A DNA stretch of 64,000 nucleotides from Strigamia acuminata (lineage: Eukaryota > Arthropoda > Chilopoda > Geophilomorpha > Linotaeniidae): positions 33,537,608-33,601,607 of the forward strand of contig OX442314.1 in assembly GCA_949358305.1 (NCBI GenBank), written 5' to 3'. The notes beneath the pieces are model-generated. The model was not told where the DNA came from, ran no database searches, and was given only the letters and a program-made list of their open reading frames with translations. This document shows, piece after piece, positions 21,899 to 33,740 of this stretch. Position 1 is the stretch's first letter. Each line of letters begins with the position of its first letter. The position numbers and the translations under genes were made by a program.

Positions 21899-22690
21899 AT
21901 GTTTTTTCCTGAGAAAAAAACATTTTCATGCGAAAAAAAAGCGTTTTTATGCGGAAAAAAAACATTTTTACGTGAAATGAAACTATTTTTAGACAAAATA
22001 CATGCATTTTTAGACAAAAAAAATGCATTTATAGGCAAAACAAAAGCATTTTTAGAAAAAAAACATGCATTTTTAGAAAAAAAAATGCATTTTTAGAAAA
22101 AAAAATGCATTTTTAGAAAAAAAAATGCATTTTTAGATAAAAACATGTATTTTTAGACAAAAAACATGCATTTTTAAACAAAAAACATGTTTTTTTAGGA
22201 AAAACATGCATTTTTAGGAGAAACATGCATTTTTAAGAGAAACATGCATTTTTAGGAGAAACATGCATTTTTAGGAGAAACATGCATTTTTAGGAGAAAC
22301 ATGCATTTTTAGACTAAAAACATACATTTTTTTACTAAAAACATACATTTTTTTACTAAAAACATACATTTTTAGACTAAAAACATACATTTTTAGACTA
22401 AAAACATACATTTTTAGACTAAAAACATACATTTTTAGAATAAAAACATACATTTTTAGAATAAAAAGATACATTTTTAGACTAAAAACATACATTTTCA
22501 GACTAAAAACATACATTTTCAGACTATAAACATGCATTTTTAGGAAAAACATGTATTTTTAGACAAAAAACACACATTCTTAGACTAAAAACACATTTTT
22601 AGACCAAAAACATACATTTTTAGACTAAAAACATACATTTTTAGACAAAAAACATGCATTTTTATCTGAATAAATGCATTTTACCAGGGG
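21899..22690. repeat. AT-rich minisatellite, about 20-bp unit
   Basis: About 38 copies of a unit close to AAAAACATGCATTTTTAGAC. The core changes along the array from ATGCAT (palindromic) to ATACAT and back, so blocks of variants have spread locally. Open frames here (a KMYVFSL repeat on the minus strand) are repeat artefacts. No gene. Confidence 0.9.
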
Positions 22691-24180
22691 GCCTGAGGCA
22701 TTAGCCCCCTTGCCTTCCCCCTTAATCCAGTCCTGTATTTGTAGTTATCAAGTTATTTATAATTTTAGACAATTTTTCGAGTTTTCATTGCTTAATAGTG
22801 TTCACTTAACTTAAGCATACACGAGGTTGAAAGTTTTGCATTCACAAGAGTGTATTCAGCTGCAAAAGTGTAAAAAACTAGGCAATTGAACGTGATACTC
22901 GATCGTGCGGGCGATTTCTTTGCTTCTATCGCGATCATCCGGTTATACACACACCACGTTTTATTAAATTTAAGAAAGAAACGGAAGAAAGGTCCGGGGA
23001 ATAATGCTTCCCAACTATTCTTGCACGCTTCCGAGGTTTTACGCAAGAAAATGGCCGTTCCGTGACAGAGAAGACGTGATTCACAACTGAATCTCTCTGT
23101 GGTAAAGTTATTGCACCAACAACAACACCATAACCCGAAACTGAGATTCCACTTCTTTCTTCTCGTAAACGTTGTGTAAACATTTTTCTCGAATGATTCA
23201 ACGCAGGCGCGTATCCAGAAAACGTTGAAAGTCGCAGAAATTATTTTGCCCAATTTCTGTCCTCAGTTCGAGCAGTTTATCGCCCAAAAATGCATCTTTT
23301 ATTATTCTTTCACCAAAGGAAAGTTGCCAAAAACAAATTCTCAAGGATATCAATCAAACAACTTCAGTTTTCTAGTTTTCTACACTAAATTTTGTGTCTG
23401 ATAAAATAAAATTTAAAAAAATCTTTCTCCTCGTCAATTTTTGATTTGATTTAATTGTGCACTCCAACGGAGTAAGAAATACAGAGGAAGTTTGCGCAAG
23501 TTATTGAGTTTAAAGTTGTAAATAAATGCGTATACGAACCTTGAAAGACGGTCTGGCGAGTCTGGTTCGAGCTCGACCTGCGAAATGAAGCGCGAACGGT
23601 TTGTGTGTGTGGTTAGTGGTGAGGACTTTGAGGAGGGTTAGGCCCTAAGCCCATTGTCGACCGCTTGTTGACTGCAGCCGCGAGTAATTACTCAGGTGGG
23701 CGGATTATTGCGGTGCGGTCGACGTGACCCCCCTACTCCTCCCTTCCCTTCCCTTCCCACCCGACAGGGGTGCGCTTTTGGGCTGGGTTCGATTCTTTTT
23801 TAATTCCATCGCCAAAAAAGTGCGAGCAAAGCACGAGAGAAAAAGTCGGGCAAGAAGAAAGAGGACGAACGACACGAAGGCGGTTTGCACGATGACGCCG
23901 CGCGTTGGCGGCGGTGGCCCCGCCCCTCGCGCGGCGATTGGACGGGTTTTTGCGCGCGGGCGTCGGGCGAGGTGGGAGCGCGCGGCGACGCTGAGTGGCA
24001 CACGAAGCGCGCACGAGCTCGGGCGATGCAGCAGCAGCAGCAGCAGCAGCTCGCAGAGTGCGTTCGCGGGACCCATTCGGCGGCGGCGATGCGTCGGTCG
24101 ACCAAAGTGGGTGTGGCGTGATCGGACCAATCGGCGGCAAGCGGACGGCAAGCGGGCGGCAAGCGGGCGGCGCTGCAGCG

Positions 24181-27100
24181 ATGCAGACCGCGCTGGACGT
24201 CGCCACACCGAGCGGTCTGGCCATGTTATACAATTATAAACCGCTCTTTTATTACCACCACCATCAGGTAAGAGTTTCTCCTTATCCGGGCGAATATCGC
24301 GGCCGGTCGCGCGTAAAATTGATATTTGATATCGATAACCCTCCCGCCCCCCCTTTTGTTCGGAATTTCGCGTTTCGATGATTGAATAAGTGCTCGATTT
24401 GCTCGGTGGTTTATTTGCTCGCCGACGGGGTGCTGGTGCGCACGTTTATTTGTCTACGCGCGATCTGTTTTGTTTCAACGTTCTGCGTTGTAAACACGAA
24501 AATAATCGCATTTAGTCGTCCTTCTTCCTTCGTTTTGGAACGTTTTGAGGTTGAACTTTGTTTTTCCGTCGTTCGTTTCACGTTTTCTTCACCTTTCCAC
24601 CTTTTCCTCCTTCTTCTTTATCCCTGGCTGCTCCGGAGGGGGTTGTCTCGCTCTCCGTCTCCTCCTTGTCTCTCTTTCTCTCCCTCGTCTTATCCCCCTC
24701 GCCGTTTCCAGAGAGATCGTTTACGAGCGAGTAATTTCCATTTTGATAAAAAAAAAAAAGTTTTTTAGAAAAAAAAAAATATGGCGGAACGTATAAAAAA
24801 TGGCGAGTCATCGATCGATCGATCGTGGTTGGGAGGTTGAGGCAATTCGGGGGTCAGTTATGTGCAGCGTGTGCACCCTTCGCGACAAGAATCGGAGATT
24901 GAATAGTTTAGGTGACTTTTTGTCAAGATGAATCGGTAATTTGTACGGTGGTAAATGCGAGGGGAGTGAGCGCGATTAGCACGGGTGCGCGGTCGCCCGT
25001 GGAGCTCGCGCCGGAGGGGGTCCGCGAGGAGAAAGACGCGGGGAACGAGGGGGGTTCCGATAGGGGCGGTCGCGGCTCCGCGATTTTCAATGCCGTCCCA
25101 CAATGCCCTCTTTGGCCGCGATTAGAATCCACGTGCACGTCCTTGTCGCGCTGGTGGTGCGCGGCGCACGCTCCGGCTCCGAGGTAAGTGTGACGAGAGT
25201 CGCGAGACAGAGAGAAGAGACAGACGCGTGATTAATGCGTTTCGGGTCGTCCGCACGCGCCGCTCCCGTGTTTATACGAGACGCGGACGCGGTTAGTGCG
25301 TTTCGGCGCTAATGATGACGATGATTTGTGCGGGTCGGGCGGAGAGGTGAAAGGAAGGGAAAGGAGGCCGGCCGGCCACATTGTTGTGTGTGGGGTGAGC
25401 GTTTTCAATGGGGAGTTGGAGTTGGGCCGGGTCCGCCTTTTGTTCGCCGCGATGCGCTTTTGCTTTTGCTTCGCGACGCAGGGAATTCGTCTTTGTTCGT
25501 GGGACGAGAGGTCGTGTACGTACTCGTGTTTTGTGCACTTTAGAGCGAGTGGTCGGTCCACCGTTCGTTCGTGAATTCGTCCTTCGTCCTTCGTATAATC
25601 GAGGTAGGAATTTTTGCTCTTTCTCTTCGTTTCCGTTTTTGGTTCACGGCGTGTGTGTTCGTTTCTTTTGCTCGGTAAAATTAGATTTTTCGAGCTTTTA
25701 CGAGTTCTTTTGAAAGGACGTTTCGAGAGAGAGAAATGTCGCTTTTTTATTTGCCGAGAAAGAGATGGAAATAGTTTTTATGGTGGGAGACGAGATTTGA
25801 TTCTTTGCGCGCGCAGAAGGGAAAAGAGAGACAGACACCTTTTTCAATCGACTCGGTGATTTAGTGCGAAAAGTAAGCCTTTGTTTTCCGTTTTTCCCTT
25901 GTTTAAAGTGAAATTTCGGTTTAATGGCAACTCGTCTTATGCTTAAAAATCACAATTTTTAAAACCTTTTTTCCAAATTATCTAAAAAAAAAAAAAAACT
26001 TTTGATTTTTTCGTCAATTAATTTTGATTTTTTTTCAATTAGTAGCCAGGATGCGCATTGCGTCATTTTTTTTTTTTCCTTTTTAAATCCAATCACAACG
26101 ACAAACGATATTTCGTTATCGTGTGCGCAATCGCGCACGCACGCGCGATATTTCATTCCAAAACAACGACACACAAAAAAAAAAAAAAAAAAAAAAACAA
26201 AGGGCCCGCGACCCGGCGGGGCCTCCTCAAACCAAACCCTCTAAACTTTTCAAATCGTTTTCAAACGAAACGTTTCCCTCGTTTTCATCAGACAAATGTC
26301 ACTGTTTTTCCCAACACATGTTTACATCCATTTTTTCGAAGGAAATGATTAGAGTACTCGTCACTCGAGGGTGCCACCGACACCGCACGACAACTCCTCC
26401 ACACATTTCGCGCCCCCCGCGTCCGATATCTGCAAAACCCCGCAAAACAATCCGTGCAACTTATCCCCAAATTTCAAAATTTTCAAATTTAATGTCAACC
26501 CTCGCTAGTTGTACTTTTGAGGTGTTCATTTGCGAGCGGACGACCCAGCGGGGGGGGCAAGGGGGGACGAAGGAAGGAGGGAGGGGGCAACCAAGCTTTG
26601 CTCTTTTCTTTTCCCCTCGCAGCTGCGTCTCACTCGGGGTCCGGGGTCGGGGTGGGTCGCCTCTGCACGTGGGGATGGATGTGCGCGCACCCCCGTGGCC
26701 GCGAGAGAGGAGAGCGAGCGAGAGATAGAGAACGCCGAAAAGACGAAGGAACCGGCAGCACAACGACGCATCTCCAGCGAGTCTTGTTTAAAGAGCATCT
26801 TAATTGATTGGGCAAGGGGGTCTTTACGACCGCTTGTCAATAAAACTTGCACATCTGGAAGAAAGTCTACACACCACACCGCACCACACACACCCCTCTT
26901 GTCGAGGCGACTCACTTCAACGCGACTCACTCGGTGTTTACCTCCCTCTCTCAGTCTCTCAGTCTCTCAGCCTCGCCCTCCTTCCCTCCCCGCGTCTCTT
27001 TCCCGGCTCCTGCCTAAACCAGATAATAAATGTGGCGAGAAAAAGAAGAAACGCTTAAAAAGGCGGCGATGGGTGTCCGTGAGCTCCGTGTTCGTCGTGT

Positions 27101-30100
27101 TCGTCGAAACGGAGAAGCAGAAATGGGAAATTGAATTTCTAACCTCGTTTTGGAGCGATCGGCGCATGTCCCTCGAACGGGCGAACTGAACTCGCCCGTC
27201 GAGAGGGTGGAGCGCATTTTGCCCGGGATCTGGCGCGGGGGTGGACGGAGGTGGAGACGTCAACTCGACCACTTTTGGCGCTGTTTCGTGCGAATGGTGG
27301 ATAAGCGCGTCGAAGAGCAGGTAGGTTCGCTCGGCACTCGGCGGTCTCGGCACCTGTTGCCACGCGGCGGAGAGTGCTCGTTTTTTCCGACCTTTTCTTT
27401 CTCCGCGCACCCTTTCGCGCGTTTCGATTCGTCCCTATGGCGTTTGTGAAATGTGAAATGTGAGTCCGGCATTGTTTTTCCGTTTTGCTCAACGAGGAGT
27501 TTGATTTCTCTCGTTGGTAAAAAAAAAAAAAAAAAAATTGATATAAAATATTATCGACTCGGCGGGTTATCGCGGTCATTCGACACTCGGGAAAAAAATG
27601 GAGAAAATGGAGGAAAAAAAATGTGCAAATTTCGCGATGTTGGACTTTGAATCGGCGAAATCGGGGGGTGAAATCCGTGAAATCCGCGAAATCCGGCCGT
27701 CGTGTCGTCCATCCGGGCGAGCGTGTTGGCAGAAACTGAAAACAAGAAAATGTCTTTTCAGGTGAAGCGAGCAAACCATGAAACCGAGGCCAACGTTGCC
27801 GACGCACCGAACGGTTCTAGGTGAGTATATATACGAGCGACATGTGCGCGCGTCGTACCCCCCAGGGTCTCGCTCTCCTCGCTCTTTCTCGCCACTCCCA
27901 TTAAGCCATTAACAGCTTGTTGTTGACGATGTGAGAAAGTGTTTTGCCACCGCGCGAGCGTTTTCGCACGTTTAAAAAAACGTGTTTGATTTTAATTCGC
28001 AGGTGTTTAGAAAGTCGGGACAACTTGTCTAGTCCGACGAGTCAAGACAGCAACAACAGCCCGTCGCCGCCGCCGCCACATCAGCAGCAACAACAACAAC
28101 ACGTTTCGGCCGCGACAGATTTGAGCAGCATCGCCGCCAATGGTGTCGTCGGGTCCATGGCCAGCCCTGGCGAATCGGTCAACTACTCCACCGATTCGTG
28201 GGTGATGAGTAACTCGGATTCGATTACGAGTGAGTGCTTTTATTTAATTTTTAATTTTTTAATATTTTTTAATTTTTTTTAATTTTTTTAATTTTTTTAA
28301 TTTTTTTAATTTTTTAATTTTTTAATTAAGTCAAAAGTGAACGGGTAAACGGGAGCGAGTCTTCCTCGTTCGCGAGCACGACGGACCCGCTGGGGTCCGC
28401 GACGTCGTCGTCGGCCCTCGACTACCAGACCACGTCGTCGTCGTCGTCGTTGTACTCGCCGCAGTACTACAACAGCTCGATGCAGGCGTACCAGCAGTCC
28501 TCGTCGTCCGCCTACGCCATGCAGGGCGCCGCGGCCGCAGCGGCAGCGGCCGCCGCCGCCAACTTCTACTCGTCGCAGTCGAATGCGAGTTCGTCGCCGT
28601 ACGCGCAATCGTACGCCGCCGCCACGGGTGCGTTCCCGTCGCTCGCGTCGAGCGGCGCGCTCTACGACAACTCGTTCGCGGTGGCCGGCACGCGCGCCGC
28701 CGCCGCCCAGCAGCAACAGCAGCAGCAGAAGACGAGCGCCGCCAACTCGTACGTGAACGCGTACGGCTCGGCGTTCGCCTCGTCGCAGAACCCGTACGGC
28801 TACGGCGACAACGCGGCGCCGCAGCAGGGCCTCGACTACTCGGGCTACGGCTCGTACGGCCAGGCGGCCGGCACGTACGCGTATTACCCGCAGGGCTACG
28901 GCTCGTACGTGTCGTCGTCGTCGTCCGCTGCCGCCGCCGCCAACAACGGCTTGCCGCTCGGCTCGACGTCCGCCACTTACCAACTTTCAGAGATCCCCGT
29001 CACGATGCCGGACAGTCCGCAGTCGCCTCAGTACTCGTCGGTGGAAAACAGTCCTTCGCCGCCGATCAAACCCGAGTCGAACAACGGCACGGTGCGACGG
29101 GGGAGTCGGCAAGGTCGCGGACGGGGCCGGCGCCAGAACAATCCGTCGCCCGATCCCGAGAACAACTTGGAGCGCGTTTTCATCTGGGATCTCGACGAGA
29201 CCATCATCATTTTCCATTCGCTGCTTACGGGTTCTTACGCCACGCGCTACGGAAAGGTAATTCTTTAAAAATTAGACCCAAGTCCTTGTTTCCAAACTTT
29301 GTTTTTGTTGTCTCTCTCTCTCGTCCCCTTCGAGCGCGCATTGAGACCGTCCGAAGGTCAGCGCGGGCCAGCGACTCAACACAGACCCGTACCACATCAA
29401 CAGCTGCTTGTCTTGTCCCAAGTTTTTTAAAAATTTTTCTCTTTTTTTTTTTTCTTTTTTTTTTTTTTGCAATAAGTCACGCGAGAGGGACGAGTTTATA
29501 AATGTGGCGGCGAATTCTCGAGATGTTTGGCGCCTCCTTCTGGCGCAACTGGAAATGGAGTGGATGAATTTATCGTTTTGTTTTCGACTTAATTCGAACG
29601 GTAATTCGACGCGCGTGGTCGAGAGGTGGCGTCGTCGCCCGGTGCGGCCCTCCGATTAACTTTGATTAATTTTTCAACTCTTTACGCACCTCCATTTGTC
29701 ATCGTTTCGATCATTTCACCACGTCCGATGATTCCATTTATTTTTTTCCCTTCCTCCTTCCCCGACTTGATGAATGAATGCGACCGCAAATAGAAAATAT
29801 ACTCATCAATCACTATTTTCCTCAAATTTTTTTCCTTTAAATTTAATTCCAGGACGCACCGAACACCGTTTCGTTGGGCCTTCGAATGGAGGAGATGATT
29901 TTCAACTTGGCTGACAATCAGCTGTTTTTCAACGACTTAGAGGTAAACTAAACTAAATTAAATTTAAATTTAAATTTAAATTGAATTTCCTCAAGGATTG
30001 CGACCAAGTGCACATAGACGACGTTTCGTCGGACGACAACGGGCAAGACCTGAGCAACTACAATTTCCAAACAGACGGCTTCCAGACGGCCGCGACCAAC

Positions 30101-30772
30101 GCCAATCTGTGCTTGGCGACGGGAGTCCGCGGCGGCGTCGACTGGATGCGCAAATTGGCCTTCCGGTACCGGCGCATCAAGGAGATCTACACGAGCTACC
30201 GCAACAACGTCGGCGGCCTGCTCGGACCCGCCAAACGCGACCAGTGGCTCCAGTTGCGCTCCGAGGTCGAACTGACCACCGACAATTGGCTCACGACGGC
30301 TTTGAAATGTCTTTCGATGATTCATTCGAGGTTGGGAGACTAAAACGAATAGAAATAGAACAGAAGAGAGATAATATTGCTGCTTTCCTTTCCTCTAGGA
30401 CCAATTGCGTCAATGTTCTCGTGACGACGACACAGCTGGTCCCCGCTCTTGCCAAAGTGCTGCTCTACGGGCTGGGTGGCGTTTTCCCCATCGAGAACAT
30501 CTACAGCGCCACCAAAATAGGCAAAGAAACGTGTTTCGAAAGGATTGTTTCGAGGTTCGGGCGCAAATGCACCTACGTCGTGGTCGGCGACGGGCGCGAC
30601 GAAGAGACGGCCGCCAAACAGGTGATTGGATTTGTTTAGGTTTAGGTTTAACTTTCGATGGGTAAATCATTTGTTTTTGTTGTTGTTTTAGTTGAATTTT
30701 CCGTTCTGGCGCATTTCCGGACATTCGGATCTGGCGGCGCTTTATCACGCTTTGGACCTCGGACATTTGTGA
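24181..30772 (+). CDS. eya: Eyes absent (EYA) transcription cofactor and phosphatase
   Basis: Exons: 24181-24267, 27762-27820, 28003-28229, 28331-29256, 29853-29942, 29996-30330, 30399-30621 and 30692-30772 (TGA). All junctions are GT-AG and keep phase; product about 675 aa. The N-terminal half is Ser/Tyr/Gln/Ala-rich with polyQ and polyA (transactivation region). The C-terminal EYA domain (about 405-675) starts with the haloacid-dehalogenase nucleophile motif DLDET (411-415), followed by [34 protein letters not shown] and a final [13 protein letters not shown] is a protein phosphatase and partner of Six/Sine oculis factors in the retinal determination network, acting in nucleus and cytoplasm. 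The domain is intact. The large first intron holds two further possible first exons. Donor 30331 (GTTGGG) is weak but required by homology. Confidence 0.93.
25103..25183 (+). promoter_or_regulatory. eya: Possible alternative first coding exon of eya
   Basis: ATG 25103 opens 27 codons ending at a strong donor (GAG|GTAAGT) in phase 0, which fits the shared exon at 27762. The peptide is hydrophobic in the middle (VHVLVALVV). It could equally be non-coding leader; only the splice site and phase support it. Confidence 0.35.
27294..27320 (+). promoter_or_regulatory. eya: Possible alternative first coding exon of eya
   Basis: ATG 27294 gives nine codons (MVDKRVEEQ) to CAG|GTAGGT, also phase 0 to exon 27762. 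The preceding 250 bp is CpG-rich. Alternative start exons are known for eya in other animals, but expression cannot be judged here. Confidence 0.35.
28230..28330. repeat. Poly-T rich eya intron
   Basis: A 101-bp intron made largely of TAATTTTTT repeats between donor GTGAGT and acceptor TTAAG. Useful as a site of likely length variation. Confidence 0.8.
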
Positions 30773-30890
30773 GTGAAAAACGGACATGTTTGTGTGCGAC
30801 GTCGACGAAGCGATGGCGGATGGTTTCGCTCGCCCCGCGCGAGATCGTGCGGGATCGGGGTCTACCAAAGATTTTTTTTTTTAAATAATA

Positions 30891-30922
<32 letters not shown>

Positions 30923-31195
30923 TTTTTCCCGCTCCACGAGGACAGAGACTCGAGTCGGGGAAAAAGTGTCGAGTGAAAAAAATATCATTCCTATGTAAGA
31001 GGTGAAAATTAAATGCGAAAACAACAAAGATTAAATTTATTTGATTAACCCATGATAATTTAATGGAAATAATTAAACAAACACGAGATATCGTAGCGAT
31101 GCGATGGATGTGCCAGCGTGAGAACAAGAGGCGCCGTCTAGTGGTCTAGTTGTAAACTAAACTAAACGTTCGCACGACGTTCGCCCGTTCGCCCG
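30773..31195. other. eya 3' flank and spacer
   Basis: AT-rich sequence with G/T and A runs. No canonical AATAAA before 31,000 was noticed, so the eya 3' end is not placed. No gene seen. Confidence 0.4.
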
Positions 31196-31203
31196 TATAT
31201 AAA
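31196..31203 (+). promoter_or_regulatory. TATA box of the U1C gene
   Basis: TATATAAA 58 bp before the ATG, giving a normal spacing for a short leader. Confidence 0.65.
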
Positions 31204-31253
31204 CGACAACTCCAGTGTGAAAAATCATAACTGTGCGAATCCGTTCCGACACG

Positions 31254-31868
31254 ATGCCACGATACTACTGCGATTACTGCGACACTCATTTGACGCACGA
31301 CTCTCCGTCCGTCCGTAAAACGCACTGCGCCGGACGAAAACACATCGATAACGTGCGGGCCTACTACCAACAGTGGGCGGACGAACGAACCCAAGCCGCA
31401 ATCAACGCTATCATTGCCGCACAAAAGGCTGGACAATTCGCTCCGCCCCCCAACGCCTGGCCATTCGCGCCCCCGTCAAACGCGATGCCCCCCCACATGG
31501 GGGGGCATCCTCCACCACCAAACATGTACCCGCATCCCATGGGCTTCGTCCCACCGAACGGCATGCCCCAGTTACCTTACATGGTGCCCCAAGGAGCCAA
31601 TGTGGGGCCCCAACCCCCAAGACCGTACTTGGGACTCCAAGGATCCAATTTGGGGCCTCCAAGACCTTATTTGGTACCTGAAGGATCCAATTTGGGGCTC
31701 CAAAGACCGTATTTTGTACCGCAAGAGTACAATTTGGGGCTTCAAATGCCCAGTATGATGTTTTCTGGGGCTCCGATGAGGTATCCGATGCCGCAGATGC
31801 CCTTGGTGGGTCCAACAGTAACGTATGGTGACCCACCACCATCGGGGGCCCGCAACGAACCGGTGTAA
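31254..31868 (+). CDS. U1 snRNP protein C (U1C), intronless
   Basis: 204 aa. The N terminus is the U1C zinc finger of the matrin/U1C type, with zinc ligands C6, C9, H24 and H30 in MPRYYCDYC ... [12 protein letters not shown] and the helix that follows ([11 protein letters not shown]). U1C stabilises the U1 snRNP on the 5' splice site in the nucleus. The rest is Pro/Met/Gly-rich, as in the family, with degenerate repeats of a unit like [13 protein letters not shown] (31,590-31,745). I chose the ATG at 31254 because homology begins there. The lack of introns and a TATA box suggest a retrocopy or an intron-poor gene. A possible poly(A) signal AATAAA is at about 31,927. A 3'-flank repeat shared with the PABPN1-like copies starts 235 bp after the stop. 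Confidence 0.93.
   Translation: MPRYYCDYCDTHLTHDSPSVRKTHCAGRKHIDNVRAYYQQWADERTQAAINAIIAAQKAGQFAPPPNAWPFAPPSNAMPPHMGGHPPPPNMYPHPMGFVPPNGMPQLPYMVPQGANVGPQPPRPYLGLQGSNLGPPRPYLVPEGSNLGLQRPYFVPQEYNLGLQMPSMMFSGAPMRYPMPQMPLVGPTVTYGDPPPSGARNEPV
31590..31745 (+). repeat. Degenerate 45-bp repeats in U1C
   Basis: About four units with the core CAAGGA(T)CCAATTTGGGGC..CCAAGACC encode the Pro/Gln-rich tail repeats. In-frame expansion is therefore likely. Confidence 0.75.
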
Positions 31869-32102
31869 AAATTAAATTTATGATTAATTATTTTCCTTTT
31901 GTCGCTTTTTTTAATTTGTTTGAAGCAATAAATATTTGGGGTTGGAAAAGTTATTATATATTTTTTATTTCGATAATTGGGTTCCAGGTTTTCCATTTTT
32001 CACAGGAAATTCCGTTTTTCGTGCCGGGAATTGAATTTACCAAGAAATAGATGATAAAACGTGGAAAAATGAGATGAGTAAATTGTAAAAATAAAATCGA
32101 AA

Positions 32103-32525
32103 TCGAATAGCAATTTTTTGGGTTTTAATTGTTTGGGATGAAATTGTAGTTGAAATTAGTTGAATTATTTTGTAATGTCATCTGTTGCTGATTTTTTCTT
32201 CTTTAAATAAGTATTAAAAACAAGTTTGTAATTTATTGAACAGGTTACTAGTAAAACATTTTTCTATTTTACAAGTTTGAAATCGCCACGTTTTACTGGT
32301 TCCGGGAATGGTCGCCAGGATTAAAACTGTTTCGCTATCTGTTGTTGGGATTTTTAACTTGGGTTTGTCGGCATCGTTTTGCATTTTTATTTTATTCTGA
32401 TTTTTGGTTCCGGCATGTTATTTGTTTTCCTGTTTTACTTTAAATTTTTTATTCATTAATTACTTGACGCAATCATCATTTGATCATGTCGTAACATTAA
32501 AATCTTCAGAATCGACGATTGGTTC
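32103..32525 (+). repeat. Copy 3 of the shared 3'-flank repeat
   Basis: Homologous over its whole length to 16,808-17,235. Here it follows the U1C gene, not a PABPN1-like gene. No ORF or terminal repeats identified. Confidence 0.8.
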
Positions 32526-32949
32526 ATTCCTCGAGAAAGGATCCGTTCTACTCGTAAGATGTCGTCCGTGTTTAGCAATGTGAACCCCGCAGAATGCAGA
32601 ATGATTTGGATCGTGGTTCCAGGCGCTACGTTGCTTCGTATCTGGCTTGGTTTTTTTTTTCCACAGCGATGTTAAAACTTGCATTTTGGTTTGAATATGG
32701 TTTGTACTTCGTTTTGTCGAATTTATCCGCTGAAGTATTTTTTGAATTTAAATTTTTTCGATTTGGTCGAAGTATCTCGTGGAGCAAGAGGTAAATTTCC
32801 ATTTTTTCGGCGCCATGTTTAAGTTCATTACAACTTTTAATTTTTCACCAAATAGCTTGTATTTTTATTTGTTACATGTCCATCGCTTCGTTCCAGCCAC
32901 CAATTGGTTCAGTTGAAGAACATACTAAACTTCTGACTTTTGTTTTTCT
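32526..32949. other. Spacer without a recognised gene
   Basis: Nothing identifiable; AT-rich. Confidence 0.4.
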
Positions 32950-33740
32950 TAGTTCTTGTATTTGTAAGCCCACATTCCAATACGAATGTGGCTTTTTACA
33001 TGATTTTGTACTGTAAGACCACATTCTTGAATGTGTGTGGCATTTACATTTGCATTGTAAGCTGCATTCCGGCATGAATTTAACATTTCAATTGTGTCAC
33101 ATGTGTGGAGTCTTCTACTTTTCCTTCATTTTAATATTTATTTTTGTATTTGACATTCTTGGAAAATGTAATATTTAAATTTTTTTTGTATTTACTTGAA
33201 AATATGTGAAATACAGCAGCTGTGCAGGAATTAACGTTGGGCAATGAAAAAATGTAGAATAGCAACAATTAGAAAAATCAAGATGATTAAAGCAATTTTA
33301 AAAAGAGGCTGTCTAAAAAGAATGAGGCTGATGTGTTCCATCGCCTAAACTTTGGCTGCTTTTCTAGGGAATTGCATAGTCTACAACGCCACAATACCTT
33401 CATTGTTCCTGTCTCTGTGAATTAACGACACAAATGCAACATTCCATCAACACTAGAACAAAATAACAAAATCAACATGTTAAGAAAAAATTGCTTACAG
33501 ATAAAAAAAAGAAAGGAATTTTTCTTAAACTTAAAGAAATAGCACAAAATCAAATCTTTGGTCAGGCATTGTAAAATAAAACATTACGTAGCACTGCACC
33601 ACATTCAATAATAAATGACTTAATTTGTGCATGTCCGCTGTGGAGTGGTGCACATCTCCATATCTAGGCTAGGTGTATTAGTCATGTGGCGGTTAGTGAT
33701 ATAGGATTAGGAAAACACCGGTAGTTTCCACAGTTCTCAC
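32950..33740. repeat. Interspersed repeat, paired with 46.36-47.10 kb
   Basis: Collinear with 46,355-47,100: CCACATTCTTGAATGTGTGTGGCATTTACATT, the TGTGTGGAGTCTTCTAC stretch and GGCATTGTAAAATAAAACATT recur in the same order. Non-coding. Confidence 0.75.

Larger units (their letters stand above)
18912..24180. other. Non-coding region upstream of eyes absent
   Basis: No exon can be supported. From about 19,840 CpG content rises sharply, as in promoter-proximal DNA, and open frames on both strands there are composition artefacts. Embedded features are listed separately (simple repeats, a G-rich tract, a minisatellite). eya is heavily regulated in animals, so enhancers here are plausible, but I see no specific site I can name. 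Confidence 0.5.

Noticed and set aside
22271-22552. Repetitive KMYVFSL protein on the minus strand
   Set aside because: It is the translation of the AT-rich minisatellite array.
23705-24239. Long overlapping ORFs on both strands ahead of the first eya exon
   Set aside because: High CpG content removes stop codons in all frames; Arg/Ala-rich translations have no domain.
28306-28983. Arg/Val-rich 225-codon ORF on the minus strand
   Set aside because: Antisense of the GC-rich eya exon; composition artefact.
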